Assembly (NCBI RefSeq): GCF_020523965.1
Contig: NZ_JAJAPX010000008.1
Location: 1 to 44,784 of the forward strand
Length of the DNA stretch: 44,784 nucleotides
Direction: 5' to 3'
Origin: Neotamlana sargassicola
GTDB taxonomy: Bacteria > Bacteroidota > Bacteroidia > Flavobacteriales > Flavobacteriaceae
The notes beneath the pieces were generated by a model. That model was not told the DNA's origin. It ran no database searches and saw only the letters and a program-made list of their open reading frames with translations. Below are positions 1-7,226 of this stretch, in pieces (within the stretch, counting starts at the first letter, position 1; the number at the start of each line of letters is the position of its first letter). The position numbers and the translations under genes were made by a program.

Positions 1-107
1 ATTAATTCAAACTTTTCAGTTCCGATATATCCATTATAGAATCCGTTCACAATTAACTTGTTCAGAATCCTTAAATTTTTATCACTTTTGGTCATCGTTT
101 GTCTCAT
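1..107 (-). CDS. Partial cassette gene, unknown protein (C19)
   Basis: This is the 5' end of a cassette gene that runs off the window at base 1, so only about 35 residues are visible (MRQTMTKSDKNLRILNK and onward). The start at 107 lies 19 bases after the GTT core of the site at 124-248 and follows the leader ATTTGAGAA that several other cassettes share. A second in-frame ATG at 95 is an alternative start. The visible part is lysine- and asparagine-rich with no recognisable domain. It shows that the array continues beyond the window. Confidence 0.55.
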   Translation of the reverse strand, partial: MRQTMTKSDKNLRILNKLIVNGFYNGYIGTEKFEL

Positions 108-123
108 TTCTCAAATTACACAC

Positions 124-248
124 AACGGTCTAGTATAACCGTCAGTTGCGGGTTTAAAGTTACTGTTTTTCGGTTTAGCACTGACGTTAGCAATTCCGAG
201 TGGATTCGGACGTAGTCGAATCCGCCGTAATTGCGGCTATACATTGTT
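124..248 (-). repeat. attC site 1 (ends C18), group A
   Basis: The site is 125 bases from AAC (124-126) to GTT (246-248). The outer arms pair through TATAACCG and CGGCTATA. A central hairpin has stem GGATTCG (202-208) and CGAATCC (217-223). The inner core GTTGTAGCC matches the start of cassette C18 at 790. Near-identical copies are sites 5, 8, 15 and 17. Confidence 0.9.
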
Positions 249-256
249 GTAGCCAG

Positions 257-763
257 TTATTGTTCTCTATTAAGTGTCATTTCGAAAAACTGAATCCAAG
301 AGTTTTCTCTCTTATATTCACCAGTTTCATACCATTGTCCTTTCTCATTTTGCCATATTCTAAATCGTATATTATCATTTGTATACCAGTATAGTTTGTT
401 CTCGATAATTTCAGCTTTAAACTCTGCATTCATTCCGTTTGGTAAATATGAGCGAAATATATAATTGTCATTAGTTTTATCATACGTTAATATTGAAAGT
501 GCATTGTGGACAATTTTCCCTTTCGATATTCCTTTTCCCTCAATAAGAACAGCAGTTGAGTCTAATTTAAATTCAATTCTATTTGTTTGTTCAAATTCTG
601 ATTTTCCATTTCGTTCCATCCTCCAACCAGTTCCTTTCCAGTTGCCAACCATAAAATCCAATTTTTTTATTTTAGCTTTATAAATTGAGTCAGTTTCAGA
701 AGTTTGAGAAAATCCTAATGTCGAGATTAAAAGAGTAATTGTAATTGTCAGATAAAATTTCAT
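257..763 (-). CDS. Secreted lipocalin-like protein, DUF1579-type (C18)
   Basis: A protein of 168 residues with a clear signal peptide (residues 1-19, MKFYLTITITLLISTLGFS). The mature part contains the FMVGNWKGTGW motif near residue 37 and alternating beta strands. This resembles the DUF1579/nitrobindin-like group of small beta-barrel proteins, whose substrates are mostly unknown. It probably acts in the periplasm or outside the cell. It is the only gene of C18. The ATG is 28 bases after the cassette core, so no promoter fits in the cassette front and transcription must come from upstream or from within the preceding site. The family call rests on the motif and overall pattern only. Confidence 0.75.
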   Translation of the reverse strand: MKFYLTITITLLISTLGFSQTSETDSIYKAKIKKLDFMVGNWKGTGWRMERNGKSEFEQTNRIEFKLDSTAVLIEGKGISKGKIVHNALSILTYDKTNDNYIFRSYLPNGMNAEFKAEIIENKLYWYTNDNIRFRIWQNEKGQWYETGEYKRENSWIQFFEMTLNREQ

Positions 764-787
764 ATTGATTTTGTTTTAATTGGCTAC

Positions 788-910
788 AACGGGTTAGTGC
801 ATGAAAAGTTGCGGTTTTAAAACTGCAATTTTCAGCCTGTTAAATTTAAGTTTATTTTGTTTTAGAAACATTCTATATTTTCTCTTTAGCAATTTTTTAT
901 GCACATTGTT
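788..910 (-). repeat. attC site 2 (ends C17)
   Basis: The site is 123 bases from AAC (788-790) to GTT (908-910). The arms share GTGCATGAAAAG on the left and TATGCACATTG on the right. It has neither the group A nor the group B hairpin. The inner core GTTGTAAGCT equals the start of C17 at 1604. Confidence 0.85.
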
Positions 911-919
911 GTAAGCTGT

Positions 920-1570
920 TTATTCCTCCTTTTCATAATCAATATTGGTTTGAAGAATTATCTCATATTTAAGTAAATCTAATTTTGGTAATATTTCTTC
1001 TTTATCAATTTTCTTAGATTTAAAATCATTAAGATATTTATAAAACTCATCAATTTTCTGTTTTGTAACTCTTTGGAAGATTTTATATCTTTTCATATAA
1101 ACATCTCTTTGCACTTGAATTGTCATTTTCTTTTCTCTCCCACCTTTAAAATCAGTTAACACATCTAAACTGTCTGAATATAAGTTTTTAACACAAATCT
1201 CTAAAGAGTTTTCTAATTCTGAATCAATAAAATTATCAGGGAAAGTTTTTTTCATTCTATTAATAAGACCTGAAATCATCCCAAATGCTTTCGTGTATGA
1301 ATTAGCTTTTTTATTATGTATAAATTGATTTCTAACATTCATAAATGCTTCTAGTTTCAATTTATCATCCTTTGAAATAGATTTATTGTCAAGAAGTAAA
1401 TTAATTTTTTGACTAAAACTTAATGCACTAGAACTATTTCCTAATGATTTTGATTTATCTAGGTCAAGTATATCAATATCTAATAAATATCCTAAAGAAC
1501 AACTAGCTACGAATTCTAAAGTTAGAGAATACTCTAATACTTTCATTCTCTTTTTAAGGTTTTCTTTCAA
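920..1570 (-). CDS. HEPN-like protein, possible defence function (C17)
   Basis: A helical, lysine-rich protein of 216 residues. Around residue 83 the sequence VRNQFIHN fits the RxxxxH motif of HEPN domains, which in many toxin and anti-phage systems is the RNase active site. No second domain is visible. The listed start is a TTG; an ATG eight codons later (1546) is a good alternative. Its neighbour in the next cassette toward the integrase (C16) also carries an RxxxxH motif. HEPN membership and a defence role are inferences from one short motif in an all-helical context. A non-enzymatic HEPN-fold protein is also possible. Confidence 0.65.
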   Translation of the reverse strand: MKENLKKRMKVLEYSLTLEFVASCSLGYLLDIDILDLDKSKSLGNSSSALSFSQKINLLLDNKSISKDDKLKLEAFMNVRNQFIHNKKANSYTKAFGMISGLINRMKKTFPDNFIDSELENSLEICVKNLYSDSLDVLTDFKGGREKKMTIQVQRDVYMKRYKIFQRVTKQKIDEFYKYLNDFKSKKIDKEEILPKLDLLKYEIILQTNIDYEKEE

Positions 1571-1601
1571 TTCTTCTGATTTTGGTTCTTATATAGCTTA
1601 C

Positions 1602-1789
1602 AACGGTCTAGTGTATGAAACGTAGCGTGCAAAAAGACACTAAATTTTCGGGTTAACACAGAGCCGAATTTTTATATTTTGTTTTAATTTATCATTTTTT
1701 AAAAGCCAAATTAAAAATTTGGCGGACTTTCTAAATATACACTAACCTTTCGATTAAGAACTTACGAGCTATGTTTTATACACCGTGTT
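1602..1789 (-). repeat. attC site 3 (ends C16), unusually long
   Basis: The site is 188 bases from AAC (1602-1604) to GTT (1787-1789), about 60 longer than all others. Outer arms GTGTATGAAAC and GTTTTATACAC still pair. The extra length sits in the centre and includes a perfect hairpin GCCAAAT/ATTTGGC near 1703-1721. The inner core GTTGGCAAC matches the C16 start at 3051. Confidence 0.8.
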
Positions 1790-1801
1790 GGCAACTGGCT
1801 T

Positions 1802-3019
1802 TTAGTTTTCTTTTAAATACTCAACCATTTTTCTATCCTTGATATATTCCTCCATAATGGCTCTGATAAAAGAATAAACATCACTTATTAAACTGTCTAG
1901 TATTGTATCTTTAAGAACTTCATTTGACCAGTTGAGTGTATTTTCTTTTGGGTCTAATTTTTTAACTTCTTTTTCTAAATACTTTTCTAATTCTTTGAAA
2001 TTTCCGTGTGCAATATTTGACCTTTGATTATAGATGTCTCGTAATCTATTTTTTAACCAACCTAAATCAATTTCCTTATTGTTCTGATATACTAAAATAC
2101 TTGTCTTTAATTTAAACTGTTTACTAATTGAATCTTCAACATTAAACCTTTGGTAATTTGGACTATGGGTTAATAGTAGTTCAATTATACTTATCAAAGT
2201 CACAAGTTTATACCTTGAATCCTTGATTTCTTCCCTTGCAATTTTTAGTAGATTAGATACAAATAGAATTTTATCTTCATTGGATTCATCTATGATAGAA
2301 TCTAATTCATTACTTAATCTTATTAAATCCTCCTTTATATGTGGAATTGATAACCATCTCTCTTGTTCGTGATGAATTTCGGATGTATGCGATTTAAATG
2401 CAAACGTTAAGATAGTTTGATTTAAGAATCTATCAATTTTTAGTTCTTGTAATGATAAATGTTCTTGGTGCAGAAAAAATGATTTTCCAAAATAATCTGT
2501 TCCTTCTGTATGAAGTAAAAGTGATATTAAATGAGAAAAATTAGTAAGTTTATTTGAGTTGTCAACGACAGGATTACCTTTATCTAACATAATAAAGCCT
2601 CGTTCTCCTCTTTCTTGCATTTCTTTATTTGTAATTTTCATACTCTCAAAATGCCCTTCGTCATCAAATCTCCCAACTATCCACATTCTTGCAATCTTTT
2701 CAAGTATGCTTTTGCCCTTATTGTTCTTGAAAAATTGTTCTACATATTTATCAACCTTTGAATAGTTTTCTTCAAAATTTTGTAATGTACTTTCAACGGA
2801 AACATAGTCCTTTGTTTCCTCTGTTATATGAATTGGTAAGTTCGCATTCCAACCATCTTGGTAAAATTCAGCTGGACTATTCATTGATTTTTCCAGATAG
2901 CTAGTAACCAGTTGTATTTCTTCCTCAGTTCTTGGGTTATCAAGGTAAAAACTAAATCTACTTGAAATTGGAATTTCTTTGTCTATTGGATATATGTAGG
3001 TAGTTAAAATGAAATTCAC
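1802..3019 (-). CDS. ApeA-like HEPN protein (C16)
   Basis: A protein of 405 residues. The C-terminal part (about residues 265-390) has the order LVTLISIIELLLTH, an insertion, then NQRSNIAHGN. This matches the layout of the ApeA-like HEPN family, with RSNIAH as the RxxxxH motif. Members of that family are reported as anti-phage abortive infection proteins. The N-terminal 260 residues are not recognisable and could be a sensor region. The start is GTG at 3019, 32 bases after the cassette core, with the same frame closed upstream. It is the sole gene of its cassette. The family assignment is by motif order only, and the defence role is inferred. Confidence 0.68.
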   Translation of the reverse strand: MNFILTTYIYPIDKEIPISSRFSFYLDNPRTEEEIQLVTSYLEKSMNSPAEFYQDGWNANLPIHITEETKDYVSVESTLQNFEENYSKVDKYVEQFFKNNKGKSILEKIARMWIVGRFDDEGHFESMKITNKEMQERGERGFIMLDKGNPVVDNSNKLTNFSHLISLLLHTEGTDYFGKSFFLHQEHLSLQELKIDRFLNQTILTFAFKSHTSEIHHEQERWLSIPHIKEDLIRLSNELDSIIDESNEDKILFVSNLLKIAREEIKDSRYKLVTLISIIELLLTHSPNYQRFNVEDSISKQFKLKTSILVYQNNKEIDLGWLKNRLRDIYNQRSNIAHGNFKELEKYLEKEVKKLDPKENTLNWSNEVLKDTILDSLISDVYSFIRAIMEEYIKDRKMVEYLKEN

Positions 3020-3048
3020 TTTTTAGTTTGGTTTTTCAGCTTGTTGCC

Positions 3049-3172
3049 AACGGTTTTGTGTATGATTTCGTTGCGTGTTTCAGCAACTAATTTAGTAAAA
3101 AATAAAAGGTGATAATTCAGCGCGAGGATTTTCCGAAAGGAAAATCAGAAGCAATGAATTATACACGTTGTT
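3049..3172 (-). repeat. attC site 4 (ends C15), group B
   Basis: The site is 124 bases from AAC (3049-3051) to GTT (3170-3172). Arms TGTGTATGATT and GAATTATACACG pair. A central hairpin GATTTTCC/GGAAAATC lies at about 3127-3146. The inner core GTTGCCAAAC equals the C15 start at 3789. Confidence 0.9.
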
Positions 3173-3186
3173 GCCAAACGTATTTT

Positions 3187-3777
3187 TTAATAATCCGTAC
3201 AAAAGTCATTATAGTATTCAACAATTTCTTGTAAGTGAATTTCTCTCAATTCGTTTGTTTTAATTTTCTTTACCAATGAAGAGCAGTCAATTACAAAGTC
3301 CATAGTTCGCTTTTTCCATTTATTGATAATTCCACAGTTCAAACAAGATGGATAGTCGTCATTTTTTCTAATCAAAAAGTTAGTTACTTTAGTCACTTGA
3401 CGGTTATTAGGAAAATTATTTTGTGGGAAGTCAGAATCTAATATCCACGAAGTACTTCTTTGTCTGTACATAGATATTTCTCCTTCTGTAACAAGCTCTA
3501 AAAGAACAGGTTTGTCAAATTCATTAAGCTTGATATACTTGTATATTTTAGGTCCGAAAAATGTCTCAAATTCAACTTTGTCTACCATTTCATAATCCCA
3601 AAAGTCATCTTCACTTTCCATTGAAACTCTGAAATTTATTTCATTGTGCTTAATAAATGCATATCCTGGAATGGAATCACCATCTTTGAAATAGATAGTT
3701 GCATCTTCAGGTTGTGCAAAACTGTAAATACTTGAAAAAGCAATTATTAGTATTATAAAAAAATGTTTTTTGTTCAT
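3187..3777 (-). CDS. Secreted protein of unknown function (C15)
   Basis: A protein of 196 residues with a signal peptide (MNKKHFFIILIIAFSSIYSF, cleaved near residue 21). The mature part begins with short beta strands (YFKDGDSIPGYAFI) and includes one CxxC (SCLNCG) plus two further cysteines toward the C-terminus, which could form disulfides in the periplasm. No family was recognised. The ATG at 3777 lies only 12 bases from the G of the cassette core, the tightest spacing in the array, so translation signals must overlap the recombination site. It is the only gene of the cassette. Confidence 0.7.
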   Translation of the reverse strand: MNKKHFFIILIIAFSSIYSFAQPEDATIYFKDGDSIPGYAFIKHNEINFRVSMESEDDFWDYEMVDKVEFETFFGPKIYKYIKLNEFDKPVLLELVTEGEISMYRQRSTSWILDSDFPQNNFPNNRQVTKVTNFLIRKNDDYPSCLNCGIINKWKKRTMDFVIDCSSLVKKIKTNELREIHLQEIVEYYNDFCTDY

Positions 3778-3786
3778 ATGTTTGGC

Positions 3787-3913
3787 AACGTACTCGTATA
3801 ACCGTCAGTTTACGGGTTAAAGTACGCAAATGTTGCGGTTTAGCACAGACGTTAGCAATTCCGAGTGGATTCGGACGTAGTCGAATCCGCCGTAATTGCG
3901 GTTATACATTGTT
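3787..3913 (-). repeat. attC site 5 (ends C14), group A
   Basis: The site is 127 bases from AAC (3787-3789) to GTT (3911-3913). GTATAACCG and CGGTTATAC form the outer stem, with 6 bases between AAC and GTATA on one side and 3 on the other. The central hairpin is GGATTCG/CGAATCC. The inner core GTTGTGGGTA equals the C14 start at 4357; the outer core GTTGCCAAAC belongs to C15. Confidence 0.92.
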
Positions 3914-3950
3914 GTGGGTAGTTTTTTATTTTTCATATTCCGATTTTCAA

Positions 3951-4331
3951 TTAGTAATGCACCCAATATGAGTCCGTTTCTTCTCCGTCGTCAACCATTC
4001 TAATTTGGATGTCAAACAATTCATTCAAGATTTTTTCTTTAGTCGAATTGTCAAACTCCTCAAATTCCAGTTCCTCAATATGTTCCGAAATTTTGTCTCC
4101 GTTATGCCATTTTTCCGCCACAATTTTTTCAATCAGAATATTCAATTCAGGTGAGGGAATTTCCATTTCAGATTTATGCCAAATAAATTCCTGTCGTTCT
4201 TCTGGGTCATTTTCGTCATAAATTGCAATTCCGTTTATTGAGTCGACCGTTTCGTTTGTCAATTTAATTCTCTCAACTCCGTAAAGCTTGAGAAATGATT
4301 TTAAAAAATTCAGTCTTTTTGATTCTTTCAT
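3951..4331 (-). CDS. Small acidic protein of unknown function (C14)
   Basis: A soluble protein of 126 residues, rich in glutamate and aspartate, with predicted helices and no signal peptide or membrane segment. No family was recognised. A tryptophan-histidine pair (WHKSE, WHNGD) recurs in the middle and the end is DSYWVHY. The ATG follows the cassette core by 26 bases and the shared leader ATTTGAGAAA. The acidic, single-domain character is common among immunity and antidefence proteins, but nothing here shows such a role. It is the only gene of C14. Confidence 0.7.
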   Translation of the reverse strand: MKESKRLNFLKSFLKLYGVERIKLTNETVDSINGIAIYDENDPEERQEFIWHKSEMEIPSPELNILIEKIVAEKWHNGDKISEHIEELEFEEFDNSTKEKILNELFDIQIRMVDDGEETDSYWVHY

Positions 4332-4354
4332 TTCGGTTTTCTCAAATTACCCAC

Positions 4355-4478
4355 AACGTGTTTGTATATGGTTTGTTGCGTTGTTTAAGCACTAAAGTTA
4401 GCAAATAAAAACCGAATAGAAAATCCGCAAGGATTTTCGTAAGTAGGCTAGAACTAGCAATAAATTATGTACGATGTT
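4355..4478 (-). repeat. attC site 6 (ends C13), group B
   Basis: The site is 124 bases from AAC (4355-4357) to GTT (4476-4478). A central hairpin GAAAATCC/GGATTTTC sits near 4420-4440. Outer arms are TGTATATGG and AATTATGTACG. The inner core GTTAGCAAA equals the C13 start at 5131. Confidence 0.88.
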
Positions 4479-4492
4479 AGCAAATCGGTTTT

Positions 4493-5119
4493 TTATGTTT
4501 TAATCATATTTATCATTCCATAAGAATAACTTCCTTTTGGTAATCTGTCTCTAAAATCTTTAAAATATTTCCACAAGTTAAATTCGTTGTTAATTAACTT
4601 TAATATGTTTCGAACGTTTTTTATTTCAGACATTTCTGGGTCTTGATATCTTTCGTTTTCAGGTTCCCAATATGAGTAGACACGTCTTGTTTTTCCATTT
4701 CCGACTTCAAAAACATATGTCTTTCCGTCAAATCCTTTAGGATAGTTTTCAATTTCTGCACAATCTTTTAACGTCTCAATATTTTCCGCATTTAGAGAGT
4801 TGATTAATTTCTCAACAATTATGTTTGGAATTTTTATTTTTTGATAAATAATCTCTGAATTATTCTTTCTTTTATTTTCTGTCACGAAATTTGTCAAAGT
4901 TCCGTTATAAGTTGAGTCAGTTATTTTAATCAGTTCCACAACCTGATAATCTGTCCAAATTCGGTAAGCTTTTTCAAAATTTAGACTGTCGTAATGTTTT
5001 AATCCAATTTCAATTCGGTCAGACTCGATATAAGGATTCCAAAAGGATTCTTTTTCGGTTTGTCCAAATGCAAAAGTCGAAATCAGACTTAAAATTAATA
5101 TGTGGATTTGTTTTTTCAA
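4493..5119 (-). CDS. Secreted protein of unknown function (C13)
   Basis: A protein of 208 residues with a signal peptide (MKKQIHILILSLISTFAFG, then Q). The mature protein has mixed alpha/beta character, with a tyrosine- and glutamate-rich part (residues 150-175) and no known domain. The start codon is TTG at 5119, twelve bases after the cassette core; no ATG precedes the signal peptide in frame, and the signal peptide itself confirms this start. It is the sole gene of C13. It shares the secreted, roughly 200-residue plan of C15 but no visible similarity. Confidence 0.7.
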   Translation of the reverse strand: MKKQIHILILSLISTFAFGQTEKESFWNPYIESDRIEIGLKHYDSLNFEKAYRIWTDYQVVELIKITDSTYNGTLTNFVTENKRKNNSEIIYQKIKIPNIIVEKLINSLNAENIETLKDCAEIENYPKGFDGKTYVFEVGNGKTRRVYSYWEPENERYQDPEMSEIKNVRNILKLINNEFNLWKYFKDFRDRLPKGSYSYGMINMIKT

Positions 5120-5128
5120 CTGTTTGCT

Positions 5129-5252
5129 AACGGTCTCGTATAAGAATAGTTGCGGGTTTACGTGCGAGGATTTTCCGAAGGAAAATCAGACGTAGTAAAC
5201 TTGCAACTACCTTTGATTAGGCACATAACCGCAATTATTTTTATACATTGTT
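5129..5252 (-). repeat. attC site 7 (ends C12), group B
   Basis: The site is 124 bases from AAC (5129-5131) to GTT (5250-5252). Outer arms are CGTATAAGAATAG and TATTTTTATACA. A hairpin GATTTTCC/GGAAAATC lies at about 5167-5186. The inner core GTTGTGCCTA equals the C12 start at 6024. Confidence 0.9.
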
Positions 5253-5264
5253 GTGCCTAGTTTT

Positions 5265-5999
5265 TTAATTTTTTAAATATTCTTTTGCTAAATTCTCAAA
5301 ATCACTTTTATATGGTTGTGTTTTTTCGAGTTCTTTATTTCTATCAGTTTTTATATAATCTTCATAGATTTTCCTCTGTTCAGCTTTTAAATTTTGTTCA
5401 TCATCTGCCATTGCTTTAGCTAATTCTTTGTTCTCTTCATAATTTTTCATAATGATGATAAACCTATCTGTTAAAGATTTTTGTTTTTCGCAATTATGTT
5501 GATATTTTAGAAAAACTTCATCAGCCCAATAGTGAAACTTCATAACTGACAGGTATAAATCATTAGCAGCTATTGTAAGTTTACTATCCTCTACTAAAAG
5601 AGTGATTTTTGATTTTGCGATTCCAGTTTTTGCATAATAAGAAGAATTGGTGTTTCTAATATTTACTAATTCAGCAATATTGGTTTTATCATAATTACCT
5701 AAACTTACTTCTAAAATTGAATAAAGCCATTGATTAACAATTCCGTGAAATTTAATGATTGCGTCTCTTTCTTCACTTCGATAGGAAATTTCATTGTCCA
5801 AAATCCGTTGTAAATCCGTTTTCATCATTTCTTGTTCTTTTACAAACTCGTTTTTTACGGATTCAACTTCTCGTGTTAGGTCTTGTAAGTCCTCTTTTAA
5901 AGCTGCACTTTTCCCTTTTTCAGTCAGATAACTTTTAAAAAAAGCAAGATATACTGCTATAAATAAAAGTATAATTTCGATTATTAATTCAGCTTTCAT
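5265..5999 (-). CDS. Membrane-anchored coiled-coil protein, unknown function (C12)
   Basis: A protein of 244 residues with one N-terminal hydrophobic segment (about residues 5-21, LIIEIILLFIAVYLAFF), then a charged heptad-like stretch (about 25-70) that looks like a coiled coil, then a helical cytoplasmic-type domain and a second charged helix near 195-225. No catalytic motif was seen. It probably sits in the inner membrane with the bulk in the cytoplasm. The ATG is 25 bases after the cassette core, with the ATTTGAAGAA leader. The topology resembles membrane effectors of defence systems, but that is only an analogy. Confidence 0.7.
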   Translation of the reverse strand: MKAELIIEIILLFIAVYLAFFKSYLTEKGKSAALKEDLQDLTREVESVKNEFVKEQEMMKTDLQRILDNEISYRSEERDAIIKFHGIVNQWLYSILEVSLGNYDKTNIAELVNIRNTNSSYYAKTGIAKSKITLLVEDSKLTIAANDLYLSVMKFHYWADEVFLKYQHNCEKQKSLTDRFIIIMKNYEENKELAKAMADDEQNLKAEQRKIYEDYIKTDRNKELEKTQPYKSDFENLAKEYLKN

Positions 6000-6021
6000 T
6001 TTGGTTCTTCAAATTAGGCAC

Positions 6022-6147
6022 AACGGTCTAGTATAACCGTCAGTTACGGGTTAAAGTACGCAAATTTTTCGGTTTAGTACAGACGTTAGCAATTCCGAGT
6101 GGATTCGGACGTAGTCGAATCCGCCGTAATTGCGGTTATACATTGTT
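6022..6147 (-). repeat. attC site 8 (ends C11), group A
   Basis: The site is 126 bases from AAC (6022-6024) to GTT (6145-6147) and nearly identical to sites 5, 15 and 17. It has outer stem GTATAACCG/CGGTTATAC and central hairpin GGATTCG/CGAATCC. The inner core GTTGTAACAC equals the C11 start at 6655. Confidence 0.92.
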
Positions 6148-6155
6148 GTAACACG

Positions 6156-6629
6156 TTATTTTTCCATTATATATTTTTCAAAACTGTCAAATGTAACGCT
6201 TTCAATTTCCTTTTTTGAAGGATAACTATGTCCATAAAGTCCTGCGTAAAGAGGAATCGGTTTAATAGTTTTTTTTCCTTTTTCTGTTGCCTTTATCTTT
6301 ATTGGTAATAATACTTCTCTTTCCACTGCGATGCTAAAATCCGACCAACCATAATTATATTCAGATTTACACTTTTTGCAAGTCCACTTTTCATTTGAAC
6401 ATTCAGGTCCGTTTTCCAGAGTTTCAGTTTCAAAATGTTTTTTTGCTTTATCAATTAATAATGTTGTTTCCCACGTCTTAAAGGATTTTCCGTAGTCAAC
6501 ACAATTAATTCCAACAATTTGTATAAATCTCGGATATTCACAAGCGCAAGAATTTCCGTTATAATACATATCTACTACTTTTTCAATTAATTCAGATGTC
6601 TTATTGTATCTTATTTGAAATTCTTCCAC
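6156..6629 (-). CDS. Unknown protein with CxxC zinc-type pair (C11)
   Basis: About 157 residues from a GTG at 6629. The centre holds several cysteines (CACEY near the start, then ECSNEKWTCKKCKSEYNYGW), of which CKKC plus the earlier pair could bind zinc. No family was recognised. The frame is open upstream through the core and most of the preceding attC (to 6734), but residues there are attC-encoded, so I place the start inside the cassette. No ATG lies between the core (6655) and residue 21 of this model; GTG at 6629 or the ATG at about 6569 are the options. The 5' end may have been lost when the cassette formed. Confidence 0.55.
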   Translation of the reverse strand: MEEFQIRYNKTSELIEKVVDMYYNGNSCACEYPRFIQIVGINCVDYGKSFKTWETTLLIDKAKKHFETETLENGPECSNEKWTCKKCKSEYNYGWSDFSIAVEREVLLPIKIKATEKGKKTIKPIPLYAGLYGHSYPSKKEIESVTFDSFEKYIMEK

Positions 6630-6652
6630 AGTTTTTGCTTCTAATGTGTTAC

Positions 6653-6780
6653 AACGTGTTTGTATAAGAAACGTTGCTATTTTGAGCGCGGCGATTTTCC
6701 GAAGGAAAATCGGACGAAAGCAAAAGAGCAACACGTTTCAATTTAGAACTAAATATAAGCAATGTTTTTTATACGTTGTT
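6653..6780 (-). repeat. attC site 9 (ends C10), group B
   Basis: The site is 128 bases from AAC (6653-6655) to GTT (6778-6780). A hairpin GATTTTCC/GGAAAATC lies at about 6692-6711. Outer arms are TTTGTATAAG and TTTTTTATACG. The inner core GTTGTAAGT matches the C10 start GTTGCAAGT with one mismatch, the only imperfect pair in the array. Confidence 0.85.
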
Positions 6781-7090
6781 GTAAGTTGTAGTTTTTTCAG
6801 AGTTATGTTTTCCACTTGAGTTAAATTCCGAGTTTGAGTAAATTCAGCTATTTTTCGTCCGCAAAGTGTTGTTAATCCGCAAGAGTGAAAATCTGCATAA
6901 TATTTTTAGTCAGCGTTTTAAAAATTCGCAACCTTGCTCAATTCCGCAAGAGTAAAAGTCAGCGTAATATTGGTCAGATTCAGAGTTTGAGTGAATTTCT
7001 CCGCGTGACAATTCAGAGTTTTAATTTGTTAGAAATCAAATGTTTTTAAATTCAGAATTATCCGCCGTATGAGTGAGTGCTATGACTTGC
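6781..7090. other. Cassette body without a protein gene (C10)
   Basis: This is a complete cassette body of about 310 bases between sites 9 and 10 with no ORF of useful length on either strand. It is clearly similar along its length to the C8 body (9894-10207): both contain AATTCAGAGTTTTAATTT and both end in TTCCGCCG-like then GAGTGAGTGCTATGA. Inside, the motif CCGCAAGAGT recurs (6877, 6944), about 67 bases apart. It may carry an RNA, a promoter, or simply be a decayed gene; the sequence does not decide. Confidence 0.75.
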
Positions 7091-7214
7091 AACGGTCTCG
7101 TATAAGAATAGTAGCGGTTCTTTATACACTTACTTTTCGGTTAAATACAGACCTTTTTTGTAATTCCTTTGTTTCGTTTTAGCGATTAAACAGCTATTAT
7201 TTTTATACATTGTT
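7091..7214 (-). repeat. attC site 10 (ends C9)
   Basis: The site is 124 bases from AAC (7091-7093) to GTT (7212-7214). Outer arms CGTATAAGAATAG and TATTTTTATACA match those of sites 7 and 12, but the centre lacks the group A and B hairpins. The inner core GTTAGGCAAC, which fits the classical GTTRRRY core, equals the C9 start at 9771. Confidence 0.88.
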
Positions 7215-7226
7215 AGGCAACGTTTT

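Noticed and set aside
200..394. Plus-strand ORFs starting in group A attC sites (200, 12621, 14154)
   Set aside because: They contain the translation of the attC hairpin (SGFGRSRIRRNCGYT and frame-shifted forms) and then run antisense into real genes. They are by-products of the repeated site.
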